Part shown: positions 20,954 to 31,921 of the stretch, piece after piece
How the letters are laid out: the number at the start of each line of letters is the position of its first letter
How positions within the stretch are numbered: the first letter of the stretch is position 1
Assembly (NCBI GenBank): GCA_963931925.1
Contig: OZ007571.1
Span: forward strand, 37,163,623 to 37,227,622
Direction: 5' to 3'
Source: Onchidella celtica
Lineage: Eukaryota > Mollusca > Gastropoda > Systellommatophora > Onchidiidae
DNA length: 64,000 bases
Position numbers and translations under genes: made by a program
Notes under the pieces: model-generated
What the model was told of the DNA's origin: nothing
Seen by the model: the letters and a program-made list of their open reading frames with translations, nothing else
The model's database searches: none

Positions 20954-23900
20954 TATATTGCGTAGCCCAGTCAGGTATCTTGAAAATATTGTTCACATGT
21001 GAATATGCTTTGCGAAAAATAAAAACCTCTAGATAATTGGTCCGCAATAACGCAACCTCAGTTCTTGTTTGCTTTGTCCCCATTTTCTGAAAAAACTGGA
21101 GATTTTTTAGTGTGTAGAAGAAGTATAAAAAATGCACATTTTAACACTTGGTTAAAATATGTTGTGGCTCTCATCGTGCTGTTTCACAGTTCTGATTTAC
21201 TAGATGACCTACCGGGCAAATTGCCGGAATAAACAATCATGTGCTCCCCCCCCCCCCCCCACTCTCTCTCTCTCTCTCATAAATAAAAGTAATAATCTAG
21301 GGTCTTGCTTCAGAACTCATGCGCACCAGAATACTATGCACCAAACTGAACGCTTGATAGGGTTACTTTTTATGACATGCACGGTGCTATATATATATTA
21401 CGAAACAACCATGCAAATATACAGATATTACATAGCAATAAATATTGTTATTTTTTAAAAAATACATGCTTGAAGTAAACAACTTTTAATTATAGCCATC
21501 ATCTTCCTGCCACCTTCCTGCCAAATTTAAGGCCTGAAGAGTGTATAGTTTGGTCAGTTAGTCATGCCAAAGGTTGCAAGTTACTGAATTCTGATTTATT
21601 CGAACTCTTATTATAATACCAAAGCCGCAAACGTTTAACGCCGACTTTCTCAGTTGTGCAAAAGTGGAGTTGGAACAAACAAGAACTTAAGTAGCGAATT
21701 AATATTACAAGTGCTATAATAAACTTCATACGTTGTAGCATATCCACTCCGTCTACACCAATTTCTGCTATTTTAAAAACATAAGTAAGTATGGATGTTA
21801 CAATTGTCTGTAAAGATTTTGATTGCCACGGTGCGTTTTTCCCCCAGAAAACCACCAACGTTTCCCCCGCCATTTGTACGCCATTTATTTCAATCTCATG
21901 TCCACGTATATTATTATTATTATCTCTGTCACAAATATTGACAAGATCTCTGAAATAAAAATCTTCCACTGGCACCTATATTGGGCACTTTTTTTTTCAA
22001 CGTGAAAATTCAAGTACAGTTGGAAACGTCACCACAGTCTTTTAATAATATAATTGAAAAGTGAATCACTTTGTACCCAATTTTTCTAAATAAAACAAAT
22101 TAATTGTCTGCAAAATAATGACGAACAAATACCTATGTATTTATATGGAGAGTAAGATTGGGCAATTTATTATACATGTATTATGCAAAAATCAATATGC
22201 GTGTTTTTAACTGAACTGGGCAAATTATGACTAAAAATATATGAAGTGCTTGCATTAACTCTTTAGCGCCTTTCTTTAGCTCTGAAACGGTTGTTTAAAG
22301 GCCTGCGTTTATCATCATCCGTTTTAAATCTGCTTCGGGCCTATTCACAACAAGCCCATTCGTACATCATAATTTCGATCATCTCAGAACTAATCACAAT
22401 TTCTTTTAAACTGGCGAGCCGGAGAATGCCAGTTTGTCACAAGAATGTTTCATAGAATTGCAGCTTCATTTCTTAGTCCAAAAACAACAACAACAACAAC
22501 TATTGTAAACTTTCAAAGATGTGAAGTGTTTCAACACCGGAGACTGCATCAAAATTCTGCAATTTATAGAAATGAAGTTCACTATAATTGAAATTCACGT
22601 CAAATAAAGTAAAAAAAAAAAAAAAAAATATCTGATATGTCAGCTCTGTTAGGTCCGTCACCTCCAAAAGAAAGATTTGAGAACTAATTTACCTGGTGAA
22701 TCCTTGGTAGACTGTCGTGCTCCACGGACATTTTGTGATCAACACAATCCAAGTTATATGACATAACTTGGGAACTCAATCATTCATGATACCCAACACC
22801 GTAACTGTTGCTTTTGTTTGTGTTTTGAAACTTTTCAGCCAATTAGCATGGCAAGGGACACTCCAAAGTGTACTTCGCTTCAGGTGTGGGCAGGACATAA
22901 ACTACTGGAGATATAAAGATGTTTATGATGTCATTTTTCAGATAATAAGTATATTTACGGCTCTACTGGCTCTACTGGAACCTGCGCAAAAATACCTTCT
23001 GTGAGAAACAGTGACTGCTTTATTTTAACTCTGTGAAGATGTGGAAGCGGACGAGCTCTTAGTGATTCATGCGTGGACTTGAGTGTCGCACTCAGATTTC
23101 CCAGACTTTATAAAGAGAGACAACAATGTTGATCGTGTTTCTTTGCACACCATCCCTGCTCTCGATATCGATACCAATCGAAGACATACAATCATGTATT
23201 ATGACTGCTCAAAATGAAGATGTTAGGAACAGTTGGTTGCCAGTTGTTCAGCAAAGTTCTGTGACATCAGTTGAAACAAAGCAAAAGACTACAATCACAA
23301 ATAACCAATGTTGTCATTTCAGACCTTGCACATTTTTGAAAAGTGAGTCTTATTTGCTAAAGAATTTGATAGTAAATGATGAAAGGTACTGAATATTAGA
23401 TTCTTTCGTGCCACGAAAATGACGAATTTTTTAATGCAAAATTAAAATCAACCCAGACAGAAGAACTGACCATTTTTAGAGAACGTAACATAGGAGTGCT
23501 GCATTCACATAAAGAGATATGAAAAGCAATATTTTACTAGGAAAGTACACACACTCACAAATGACAACATTTTATTTTTGTTCTCCGTGGGGTGGGTAAC
23601 GGAACATAATTTAGAGACGAGCTGGGATTTTTGTTTCGTTGCCTACTGTCAGTTGTGTTTTTCTTATCTCAGTTGGCCATGTGTCAATGGCAGAGACATG
23701 GTACTAGTATACTAGACTGAGCACGGCACAGAGGCGCAATGACGCCGCCCAAGGACGCCATTACAATATGGCAAAACATCGCTCGAGATCACCGCCGGAG
23801 CGATGTGCGAGCCAACCCAATAAGAGGTCATCGTATAAATTAGGAGTATAATATTAATAATAATTATGTCAAAGTCAAGAGAATTTGAACTCGGTATGCT

Positions 23901-24527
23901 GGTGAGGCGCATTGGAAAGACAGAATTTAGAACCATATTTCATAAAATGAAGGAGAAAGAGAACAGGGCCAGGGGAAAGACAAGCAACAACGAAAATAAA
24001 AAAAAATAAAAAAGCAAGAAGCTCTGAATCCAATATATCTATTATTATTACCAGCCTATACAAGCCGATGAAGTGTGGTTCTAAATTTTAAAAAAAATGA
24101 AATAAAAGATGCCAGAACAAAAGGACCAAAAGAAAAAAAATGGGGAAAAATGGTAGACGGTAAAAAAGAGATCAGAGACAAAAATACAGAAAGAAATATG
24201 AGAGGCAACTCATCGCCTACTGTCGGAAGGAGAGATACAACAACGAGGACTCCTAGGCTAGTTGTCTTTCCGTTTATTTACATTAAATTAAAACTAAGAA
24301 AAAAAAAAAAAACACCAAACCAGCCATCAGCTGGAACAAAAGGGGAAAAAAGTCAAATATATGATTAAATAATATACAACACGAATGAAGTCAAGCAATT
24401 AATAGTGGGCATGATAGAAATTGAGTGATATTCAAAAGATCAACATGATATACACAGTATGTTGAGCAATCGTCTATTGTTCGGGTGCACCAGGAAACCC
24501 ATTCAAACACAATAATTATATATTATA
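20954..24527. other. Intergenic sequence without supported genes
   Basis: Contains a poly-C/CT tract (21246-21279), (CAA)n (22481-22500) and poly-A (22611-22628). A 22-bp imperfect inverted repeat pairs 23922-23943 with 24068-24089. No exon-like segment with a recognisable family is seen. Confidence 0.4.
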
Positions 24528-24680
24528 CATGTGGAAACTCATCTAAACATGTGGAAACTCATTGTGACATATAGGACTCATTGAAACATGTTAACTCATC
24601 GCAACATGCAGAACTCATTGAAGTATTCAAATGTGGAAATTCATTTTAATATGTAGGACTCATTGAAAAATGTCAACGGC
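24528..24680. repeat. Degenerate tandem repeat, unit about 20 bp
   Basis: Six or more diverged copies of a unit like ACATGTGGAAACTCATTGAA occur in tandem. Copies differ at several positions and in length. Confidence 0.65.
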
Positions 24681-24959
24681 GAAGTTCTTGAACAAGGGTT
24701 GGTGAATAACAATTCTGTGCTTAACTCACATAAGAAAGCATCATCTCGACTACAGTAATAACACAGTTTACACCACACACCCTCTAGCTCAATTATAGTA
24801 AGATGATATAATTATAAAGTTCCAGAGGCCGAAAGCTTACGCGTTTTTTAATCAGTTGTCTGTCTAGGGCTCCGCAAATGCAACCCCCCCCCCTTTTTTT
24901 TTGGCCAACTACTGTCTTACATCTGGCCTTTCTGCGACTCACCGCCTATAGTCTGCGGT

Positions 24960-25240
24960 TTGTTTTGCCATATTAGGAAGATGGCGGCCGCGCTCCAGAA
25001 TTGGGTTTCACTTTGCGTGGCTGCGAAACAATGGGGTTGTGCTGTCTAGTACATTATGTTCGTCACTGGTCAACGATGCCTTGGAACTTCCGATGAAAAA
25101 CGAAATAAGATTTAAAATTCCGGAGAAGTTATATTTGTCTCATCAAATGAACAAACTCTAGGTTGAACGAACATGGCGCCGCAAGCTCGCTTTGTTTACT
25201 TCCGCCCGCCATTGCATCTGTACGTGGTGCGCAAAATGCC
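24960..25240. promoter_or_regulatory. Possible CpG-bearing promoter region with ATGGCGG motifs
   Basis: AAGATGGCGGCCGCGCTCC on the + strand (from about 24979) and ATGGCGGGCGG on the minus strand (near 25215) stand out from the AT-rich background. AAGATGGCGGC is the YY1 site often found at the start codons of housekeeping genes. The frames they open are short, so I infer only a promoter or first-exon neighbourhood. Confidence 0.3.
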
Positions 25241-25450
25241 CACTGTTTGTGCTGTGTTTGCTTGACGAAATCAAACCTCGGACGCGTTGCACTCAGCACG
25301 GTGTGAACCACAGAGATATTTATCGAGATCCATAATTATGCCTACTGAGCAACAACTAAGCTGTGGGATATGGTAATGTCCAAAACCAATGAAGAATAAT
25401 TCCTGAAAAAGAATCACATTCATTCGGCCATCACAAGAAAATCCAGTTAC

Positions 25451-25639
25451 CTTGAACTGATCAAATGTGCATTCGAAATAATTAAAAATGCTAGGGTATG
25501 TGATGTTTGGCAGCTCGGCCAGCTGTAAGCACCATAAGCACCACCTGTCCTTTGGCAGCTTGTGCAGATCAACGCCGTCTTTGCTTTGTGTTTTCTTGAT
25601 TATATCGTTTTTTCGCAACGTGATCTCGCGAGTCTCCAC
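25451..25639 (-). CDS. Candidate 5' exon of an unidentified gene
   Basis: The minus strand is open from upstream of 25639 and runs to a good donor (AAG|GTAACTGG, exon end at 25451). It encodes a segment with LHKLPKDRWCLWCLQLAELP followed by ITYPSIFNYF. The exon-like composition and donor suggest real coding sequence. The phrase pattern recalls, from memory only, the N-terminal region of uncharacterised invertebrate proteins with SWIM or YqaJ-type domains. No ATG lies in this frame: the nearby ATGGCGTCC is in another frame, and the frame start shown is a GTG. It could be an internal exon, a decayed gene or a mobile-element remnant. Confidence 0.3.
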
Positions 25640-25720
25640 TATGGGACGCCATGTTCATTGATCTTAAAGAAGAAGAAAAATGGCTGCCGGGTCAAAGTTC
25701 AATTCTAAACGCATTCAACC

Positions 25721-27345
25721 TATAGTCCGTTCAACATTATACGGTTTATCAATTTCTTTAATATCTCCGGCTTGCCTTAATCAATCACGGTCACATTTTT
25801 CATGGCCACCTATTTCAATTTGTCTCAACAGGAATTTATTTTCTGCATTCATAGAGGTAGAAATAATTTTTTTTCTTCATAAAATTATATAAAAACCTTG
25901 TCCGACACCAAATGGTTAACAAAGAGGTTGTACCAGCAAATGTGCACCGCTGACATGCGGTTTTCGTAAATGCAAAGGTGTATGTTTTGGAAAAACGCAT
26001 TGCATAGTTTAAAGAGAGGTGTTATACTGAATAACAGTGAACCAAAGAACTCTTAAAGATTACTTTTGCTGCACTAATATAATATTATGTCCCTTGGCTG
26101 GTTGCTAGTCTGTTACACAGATGTCCTCGTGTGGATTGATATTGAACTTGGTACAACCCAAACATGACGGGACACTTCATATTTGATTTCTTCCAGAAAC
26201 TGCTTCTGATTTTCATATTCTGTGGAGCAAAACCTCGGGAATTCACTGTCATCAGGATTTTGTTTGTTTGTTTGGCCAGCCACAAAGTCCACGGCAAACT
26301 GTTTGCAATAAGGTAATGGTATTTTTTTGTTACATCTTGCTGGAACAAGATCTGATCTCTCCTTTAGGAATATCCTTCCACTTTTTGTGGACTGGAACCC
26401 CGGGTCATCAGTACCGAATAAAATGTTCTTCTCTTGACGCTGATACTACAGGGGCCAACAGCCTTCGACTGATGCCACGAAAGATCTTCCAGCTTATTCT
26501 ATACTTTGTGTCAAGATTTTGTCTCAGTAATTTTAAAGTAAGATAAACTTTGTCTTCAAATAGTTTGAATACGCATCTTTCTACAATGTCAAAGTCAAAG
26601 GTATCCAAGATTGGCTTCCGACCTTTTCTACTATCTTTATTCATGTTTGGCAAGTGGCAGCTCATTCTGCCAACTTCTGAGTGTACTAGTTTTAACCCCC
26701 AAGCATGCATAGAAGCTTTTCAGGGGGTAGTTTAAAGAAACTTGAAGGCTTTCCTTGAGCTTCACATGCATGATTTTAAGTGCTCTCAGGGTAATTTTCT
26801 TTACTTCAAGATCGTACTGTCGGGGCACAGTGACAATCTGACACTGTTTCAAACGTGTCTGTTTACGTACGATTGGTTCACGTTAACTCACACTGGCTGA
26901 GCTGCCATGCGACCTCAAGACTGAAAATTTGTTTACTTTGTTCAAAATAAACGTTTTGAGGTATGCAGAGATGGGTAAAATAGTGAAATTCAGTGATGTT
27001 CCCGTTGTTTACGCGTGTAATTGATGTGTGCTGCGAAAGGAAAAAAAAAAGGCCGTTGCGTTTATCTGAAATGTTTGGATTTTCTCTTGTGCAGACATGA
27101 CGTAATAAAGACGACATATCGTTCACACTGTAAAAATCTTCTCTTTGCCTCACTGTGTTTCTGTGTTGTTTCTATATGTTTATGTTTAAGAAGAAAATTT
27201 TTTTGTTTTTCATCTTTTTACAAGTGAAAAAACAGTGACAGATTGAAACAGCAGACCATGCAAAATTTGGCCGGGATTTATCAGGCGAGCCGGAGTTGTT
27301 AAAGAAATTGGCAAACCGTATGTTGTTGAACACACCATACACTAT
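25721..27345. mobile_element. Inverted-repeat DNA transposon remnant (TA-flanked)
   Basis: The left end (25721-25775) reads TATAGTCCGTTCAAC, then ATACGGTTT, CAATTTCTTTAA and CTCCGGCTTGCC. The right end (27284-27332) carries the same sequence inverted. The ends are about 50 bp long and roughly 80 percent alike by eye. TA-rich junctions and a transposase-like frame inside (26408..26710, minus) would fit an IS630/Tc1-related element. The outer right boundary is uncertain, because a further end-like copy follows at 27356..27400. Confidence 0.55.
26408..26710 (-). pseudogene. Decayed transposase-like N-terminal region
   Basis: This minus frame contains RKGRKPILDTFDFDIVERCVF, a run resembling a helix-turn-helix segment (LTLKLLRQNL), and SWKIFRGISRRLL. 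The pattern Arg/Gly-rich, then D-x-F-D..., then a helix, then a second HTH-like block is seen before the DDE domain of IS630/Tc1-related transposases in invertebrates. No catalytic DDE/D residues are recognisable downstream (26085-26400), where frames are broken. It lies inside the inverted-repeat element, which supports the call. Confidence 0.35.
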
Positions 27346-27355
27346 ACATACTATA

Positions 27356-27400
27356 GTGCGTTCAAAAACATACGGTTTGCCAATTTCTTTAATATAGTTT
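27356..27400 (+). repeat. Extra terminal repeat copy, head-to-head with the 25721..27345 element
   Basis: The sequence TAGTGCGTTCAAAAACATACGG...TTTCTTTAATAT repeats the transposon end, in inverted orientation to 27284-27332 and only about 25 bases away. It may be the start of a second element of the same family, later split by the solo LTR insertion at 27441. Confidence 0.55.
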
Positions 27401-27440
27401 TATCTTTTTGTGACCCAAGGGTAATACATAGAACTGTCTA

Positions 27441-28664
27441 TGTCATGATTCGGATGTTGTTAAAACTCACGCAGAGAGTGAGTTGTTGTTTTACCAGGGC
27501 CATGAGAAATTGGCTGGTGGCCTTGAACGGCCCTCGCGAATTATAGTTGGTGAGTAAATAAATGTAAAGTTAAACTGTTAGAGTCACGCTTGTCGGTTTT
27601 AATGTTCGTGATTAATAAGTAATGGAGTAGGGGTGAAACAAGGTGGGGATAGTTGACATTGTTAAGTATGACTAGACAAGTTTTTGCACGTTAACTGGCT
27701 GGTAGAATAGTGCAGACGTATTACTACAATTAAAATGGTGGGAGGTTTCGACCTATGAGATAGCTGAACTAATTGGGCCAGCGGACTAGCACTGCTGGGT
27801 AGCCAGATAGTATAAAACATCGTGTAACGTTCAGATTTGGGGAATACAGACGAGCAGAAGCATCGTGTCGTGAAGTATCTCCGGTTGACCAGTACCTGAA
27901 CTGTGTGCTTTGAAGACAAGAAGTCCTTGCTAACGGACTGACTGTGCTCTAGAAAGAAAGGTCTGAGTGGGCTGACCGTTGAAAGCCCACGCTGCGCTAT
28001 ATTGATGTTCGCGCCTACCAGTAGGCGTGACCAATGGTAATATATCTTATTTGTTCAAGCATAATAGAGATCGGAGATAGAGAGAGAGAACTACAGCCTC
28101 ATAGGAAGACTAAGGAAACCCCAGCTGGCACTCGACCACGAGTGTCCTGTATCATAGATCTATTGCCATAGTATGATTGGAATAATATAGCACATTGTTG
28201 ATGAATTGAATAGTGATTGTGCATAAAATATAGTCTTTTGGCAACTGCTTAAATTACCTACAAGCCGAAGAGTGCTTCTGCAGGCTTTGAACGTACTGGG
28301 CTCTTCTAACATTCAAGCCCATATGATTTAGGGAGAGTTTGCCTGGCGACTGGCCAGTGGCGACTCAACTGTCACTTTAAATTGATATCTAGTTTCGTAT
28401 AATATACCTATTTACTATCGATTGCAGTACCTCCATAGTTACATGAATATCATTGGTTAAGTTATTAGCGTTTTTTTGGTTTGAATATATACCCCTATTG
28501 TCTTTTGTTTTGTTATTAATATTTATGTAAACTATGGCCTGACCGGCCTGACATATATACGCTCTAGTTATTTAATACTTTTCTTGTGTGGTTGTGTCCG
28601 AGTGTGAGTTAGCTGCCTCTCGTGCAGTCGTAACATCCCCAAGACCCTAACTCTGCTCGTGACA
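27441..28664 (+). repeat. Solo LTR with 5-bp target duplication
   Basis: The block starts TGTCATGATTCGG and ends CTCGTGACA, with TGTCA/TGACA terminal inverted repeats. It is flanked by GTCTA on both sides (27436-27440 and 28665-28669). It is 1224 bp long and non-coding, as expected of a solo LTR left by recombination between the two LTRs of one element. A TATA box (TATAAAA, 27811-27817) on the + strand suggests + orientation. No second LTR or internal region is in the window. Confidence 0.85.
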
Positions 28665-28669
28665 GTCTA

Positions 28670-30819
28670 GAGGATTACAGTCAGGGCGCTGGATATACCT
28701 AACTCGTTATAGCAACAAATATCACAGATTTAAAATGTGCAGCCACAGCAACAACATGAACAGCGACGTGAGCAGTAGCAACAGCAACAGCAATAATAAT
28801 ACATGTAATAACATCAACAACAAACAACTTTATACTTAAAATGATCATTATTACTCCCCTTTTTTTTTACGGTGATAATATACCGGTCGTAAGTTAGATG
28901 GACCGTAAGAATGTTGGTGCCCGCGGGTCCCCGGACACTGGGTCAGGTCTCCTTGCCAATCTCCCCCGGGCTGTTTTTGTTCCCAAAGCGTAATGATCAA
29001 ATGCAACCTAAAACCTTCCCCGTGTCTCCAGGGCCTGTGGCGTGCTGTAAAGTAATCCAATCCCCGCGTCCAACAGACGTTTTCATTATTTACATCTTCA
29101 TTAAAATAAAAGATGACGCTACTCAAGTTACCTAACTTATGCTTTGTCAGAAATTTAATTTTCATATGGCGTTTTTTTTATTGTTTCGTTTTTCTTTCTT
29201 TCTTTGCTTGGGTTTTTAAAAAAAAAATTTAAAGTAAAGTGTTTTGTAAAAATGTTAATGCAAAGGCTAGAATTTGAGATTTAGGCTGTCCGTTTTGAGA
29301 CAACAGTGATTGAAAAGGGACATCATTTAGACGGGAAAATATAATAGCCACCTGAAACGCTTCTAAATTAAAAAAAGGCAATTACACAACGTTGGTGCAA
29401 AACTATGCTATCTGAAGCTGAGTGGAAAAGATTAAAAAAAGAAAAAGAAAAAGATAAAGGCTTTATTAAGGTTGGGTAGTCGATAAATAAGTTTTTTTTT
29501 CAACCTCACGTTCCTTTGGTATGATTAATCGGAGCCACTTCTGTTAGAGGAAAAACATAGACGTTGATAATTACTAGTAGACAGTGAAGTTATGTAGTCG
29601 TTGTTTGACTATTTATCTGTTGTACCAATTTTTTTTAAATATGCTGTTAGGTCTCAATTCAATCCGTTCAGGCCGTTAATTGAGCTACGAGAAGAATTTA
29701 TAAGCTTATGAATAGGTTTCGGTTTCACTATTGAATTCCCTCAGATTACTGTTTAATCTCAAGTAAAGACAATCTCAAAGCTAGCGCTGTCATGATATCG
29801 CGCATGTGCTGATGATAACTCTTAATTGCCCAAAATATTCCGCTGAAATCCTTAAAAGAAATTTGTGAATTTTTTTCTGGCGGGTTATTTGATTAAAAAG
29901 GGGGGAGTGGGTATAATATTTCAAAGGTTTGTTTATGTAACTAAAATACATTTAAGAATAGCTATATATGTCAAACTTAAAAAATAGTTCTCATTCTCAC
30001 TTGCAGAATACGATCCCTCGTACTTGTGCAGTTTGATGAAAGGGCCAGCGATATGTAAGGAACACAAAAGCGAGCTGGCAGTCATATAAAAATACCCAAT
30101 ATCAAGTTATAATCTTCAATAAAGGAAACAAAGAATAGGGAGGATTACAAATCTTTCTGTTGCATACAGATTGTTTCTGTTCCAGTCCATGAGAAATTTG
30201 AGTGAACTATATCATTGTGCATTATAAAAAAAACAAAGAAACTGTTTTATATGCATGAAAGTGTCTTGGGTAAAAATATTAATTTCTGTTTATACAAGGA
30301 ATTGTATTATTTTCATTTAAGTCGATTGTGTCGGTATTTTGATGAGAAATTGTGACCTCAGTTGAGCTCAGGGCACAAGAACTTAAATTATGATCTTTCT
30401 GTTGGCAGGAGAAAAAGTGGAAAAGGAGAAATAGTACTGTGATCTTAATCTCATAATACAGAAATTACCCTGGGCTAATCCAGTTCCTACCCTAAGTTTT
30501 ACTGTATTTCCTTCAGACTCTTTGTACACATTTTTCTTTCCACTGCTGTAGGGACACTCCATAATGTATGTACACTTTTGGGGGGTTTAGGGGGCGCATG
30601 GAAAGCATTCATGTAGGGGGGCCGTGGAGAGGAACGTATGCATTCTATTGGTGGGCCTCCAACCAGCGATATTTTAGGGACGCTGAAGTAGACAGTTCTA
30701 GGAACAAATTAAAATGTAATGATCAGGTAATTTTACAACCTACTGAATCCTCGACTTAAAGCATGTCGCGCTGGCAACATTTGTTACGGTAATGCAGGTT
30801 CTGTTTTTATACAGCTGTT
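28670..30819. other. Intergenic sequence without supported genes
   Basis: CAA/CAG-rich sequence at 28741-28830 and poly-T/poly-A runs near 29160-29230. A GC-richer patch at 28910-29060 is open on both strands but shows no recognisable domain. Confidence 0.4.
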
Positions 30820-31010
30820 GCACTACTAGTACTACTCTTTCCGCCACAACTACTTCTACCATTACAACAACTTCTAGTACGACAACTGCCACCATTACTA
30901 CTACTACTGTTACTGCGACTATTACTACTCATGTTACGACTATTATCTTCACTGCTGTTACGATTACTACTACTACTAGTACTATTATTGCTGCTACCAA
31001 CGACTGCTTC
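30820..31010. repeat. ACT trinucleotide-rich tract
   Basis: Interspersed ACT/ACA/ATT triplets give Thr-rich (+) and Ser-rich (-) open frames of purely compositional origin. Confidence 0.8.
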
Positions 31011-31021
31011 GTCACTTAAGC

Positions 31022-31210
31022 CAGCGGTTCCCAACCTTTTCTATATCCCGCACCCCAAGAAAACTTCTGATATATTATCGCACCCCCTACAAAAGTAATA
31101 TCTGGTTTGAAGATGAAGAAAGCGAATATATGCTCAATTTCCAAATCCAAGTTTTTGCACCCCTTGAAATATCGTCTCACACCTTGCGATCACCCTTGTT
31201 GGAACCCCAG
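31022..31210. mobile_element. hAT-like MITE
   Basis: The left end is CAGCGGTTCCCAACC. The right end, read inverted, is CTGGGGTTCCAACAAGG. CAGCGGTTCCCAACC is a classic hAT (Charlie-type) terminus. Flanking octamers ACTTAAGC (31014-31021) and ACTTAAAC (31211-31218) match at 7 of 8 bases. The 189-bp element is non-coding and has GCACCCC-type motifs inside both ends. Confidence 0.82.
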
Positions 31211-31869
31211 ACTTAAACTCTTTACCATGCTTATATCTTTAATATTCCCACTACCTATCAATAATTAAAACTAAAAACGCTATTGAGGCTGCTATACCTG
31301 AGATATTTTAAATTTAATTTAATTCTAAATCGAACCACACACAGCAAGAGCAAGTCTTTGACCTGGCATACAAGTGTCAAATTCTATAATTATGCCTCGT
31401 CTGTCTAGATTTACATTCGGATATGAACATTTCCGCTTTATCTCTGATTTCTGCTTTCTGTAACTTTGAGATTTTATGCTTAGTCTGAGAATAGCGCATG
31501 AATTAGATTATGTTGACAGTGCTAAACAACGTGTAAGTCGACAACGTAGCAATCGACAGCCAAGAGGCTGAGCGGATGGTGGTTGGGGGGGGGGGGGAGG
31601 GAGGAATATAGACTCTGATATTTGACTACCACCACCATCAGAACAGCAGAGCCATTATTTATGTGCTGCAACTACAACAGTGACAACGTCATCATCAATA
31701 GAACTCTGGGTGTTTTGCACTAATATTAAATCAAGAACAGCAGTAAAAAAAAAACCCACAACAACATCAACAGCAACAACAAGGAAACAATGTATATGCG
31801 GTGACAACACAAAAATGACAACACCGACGTAAGCGCCAATTCAACGACAACAGTACTAGGTACCCCTGC

Positions 31870-31921
<52 letters not shown>

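Noticed and set aside
23922..24089. 22-bp inverted repeat with a loop of about 124 bases
   Set aside because: Too short and imperfect to call an element; no target duplication found.
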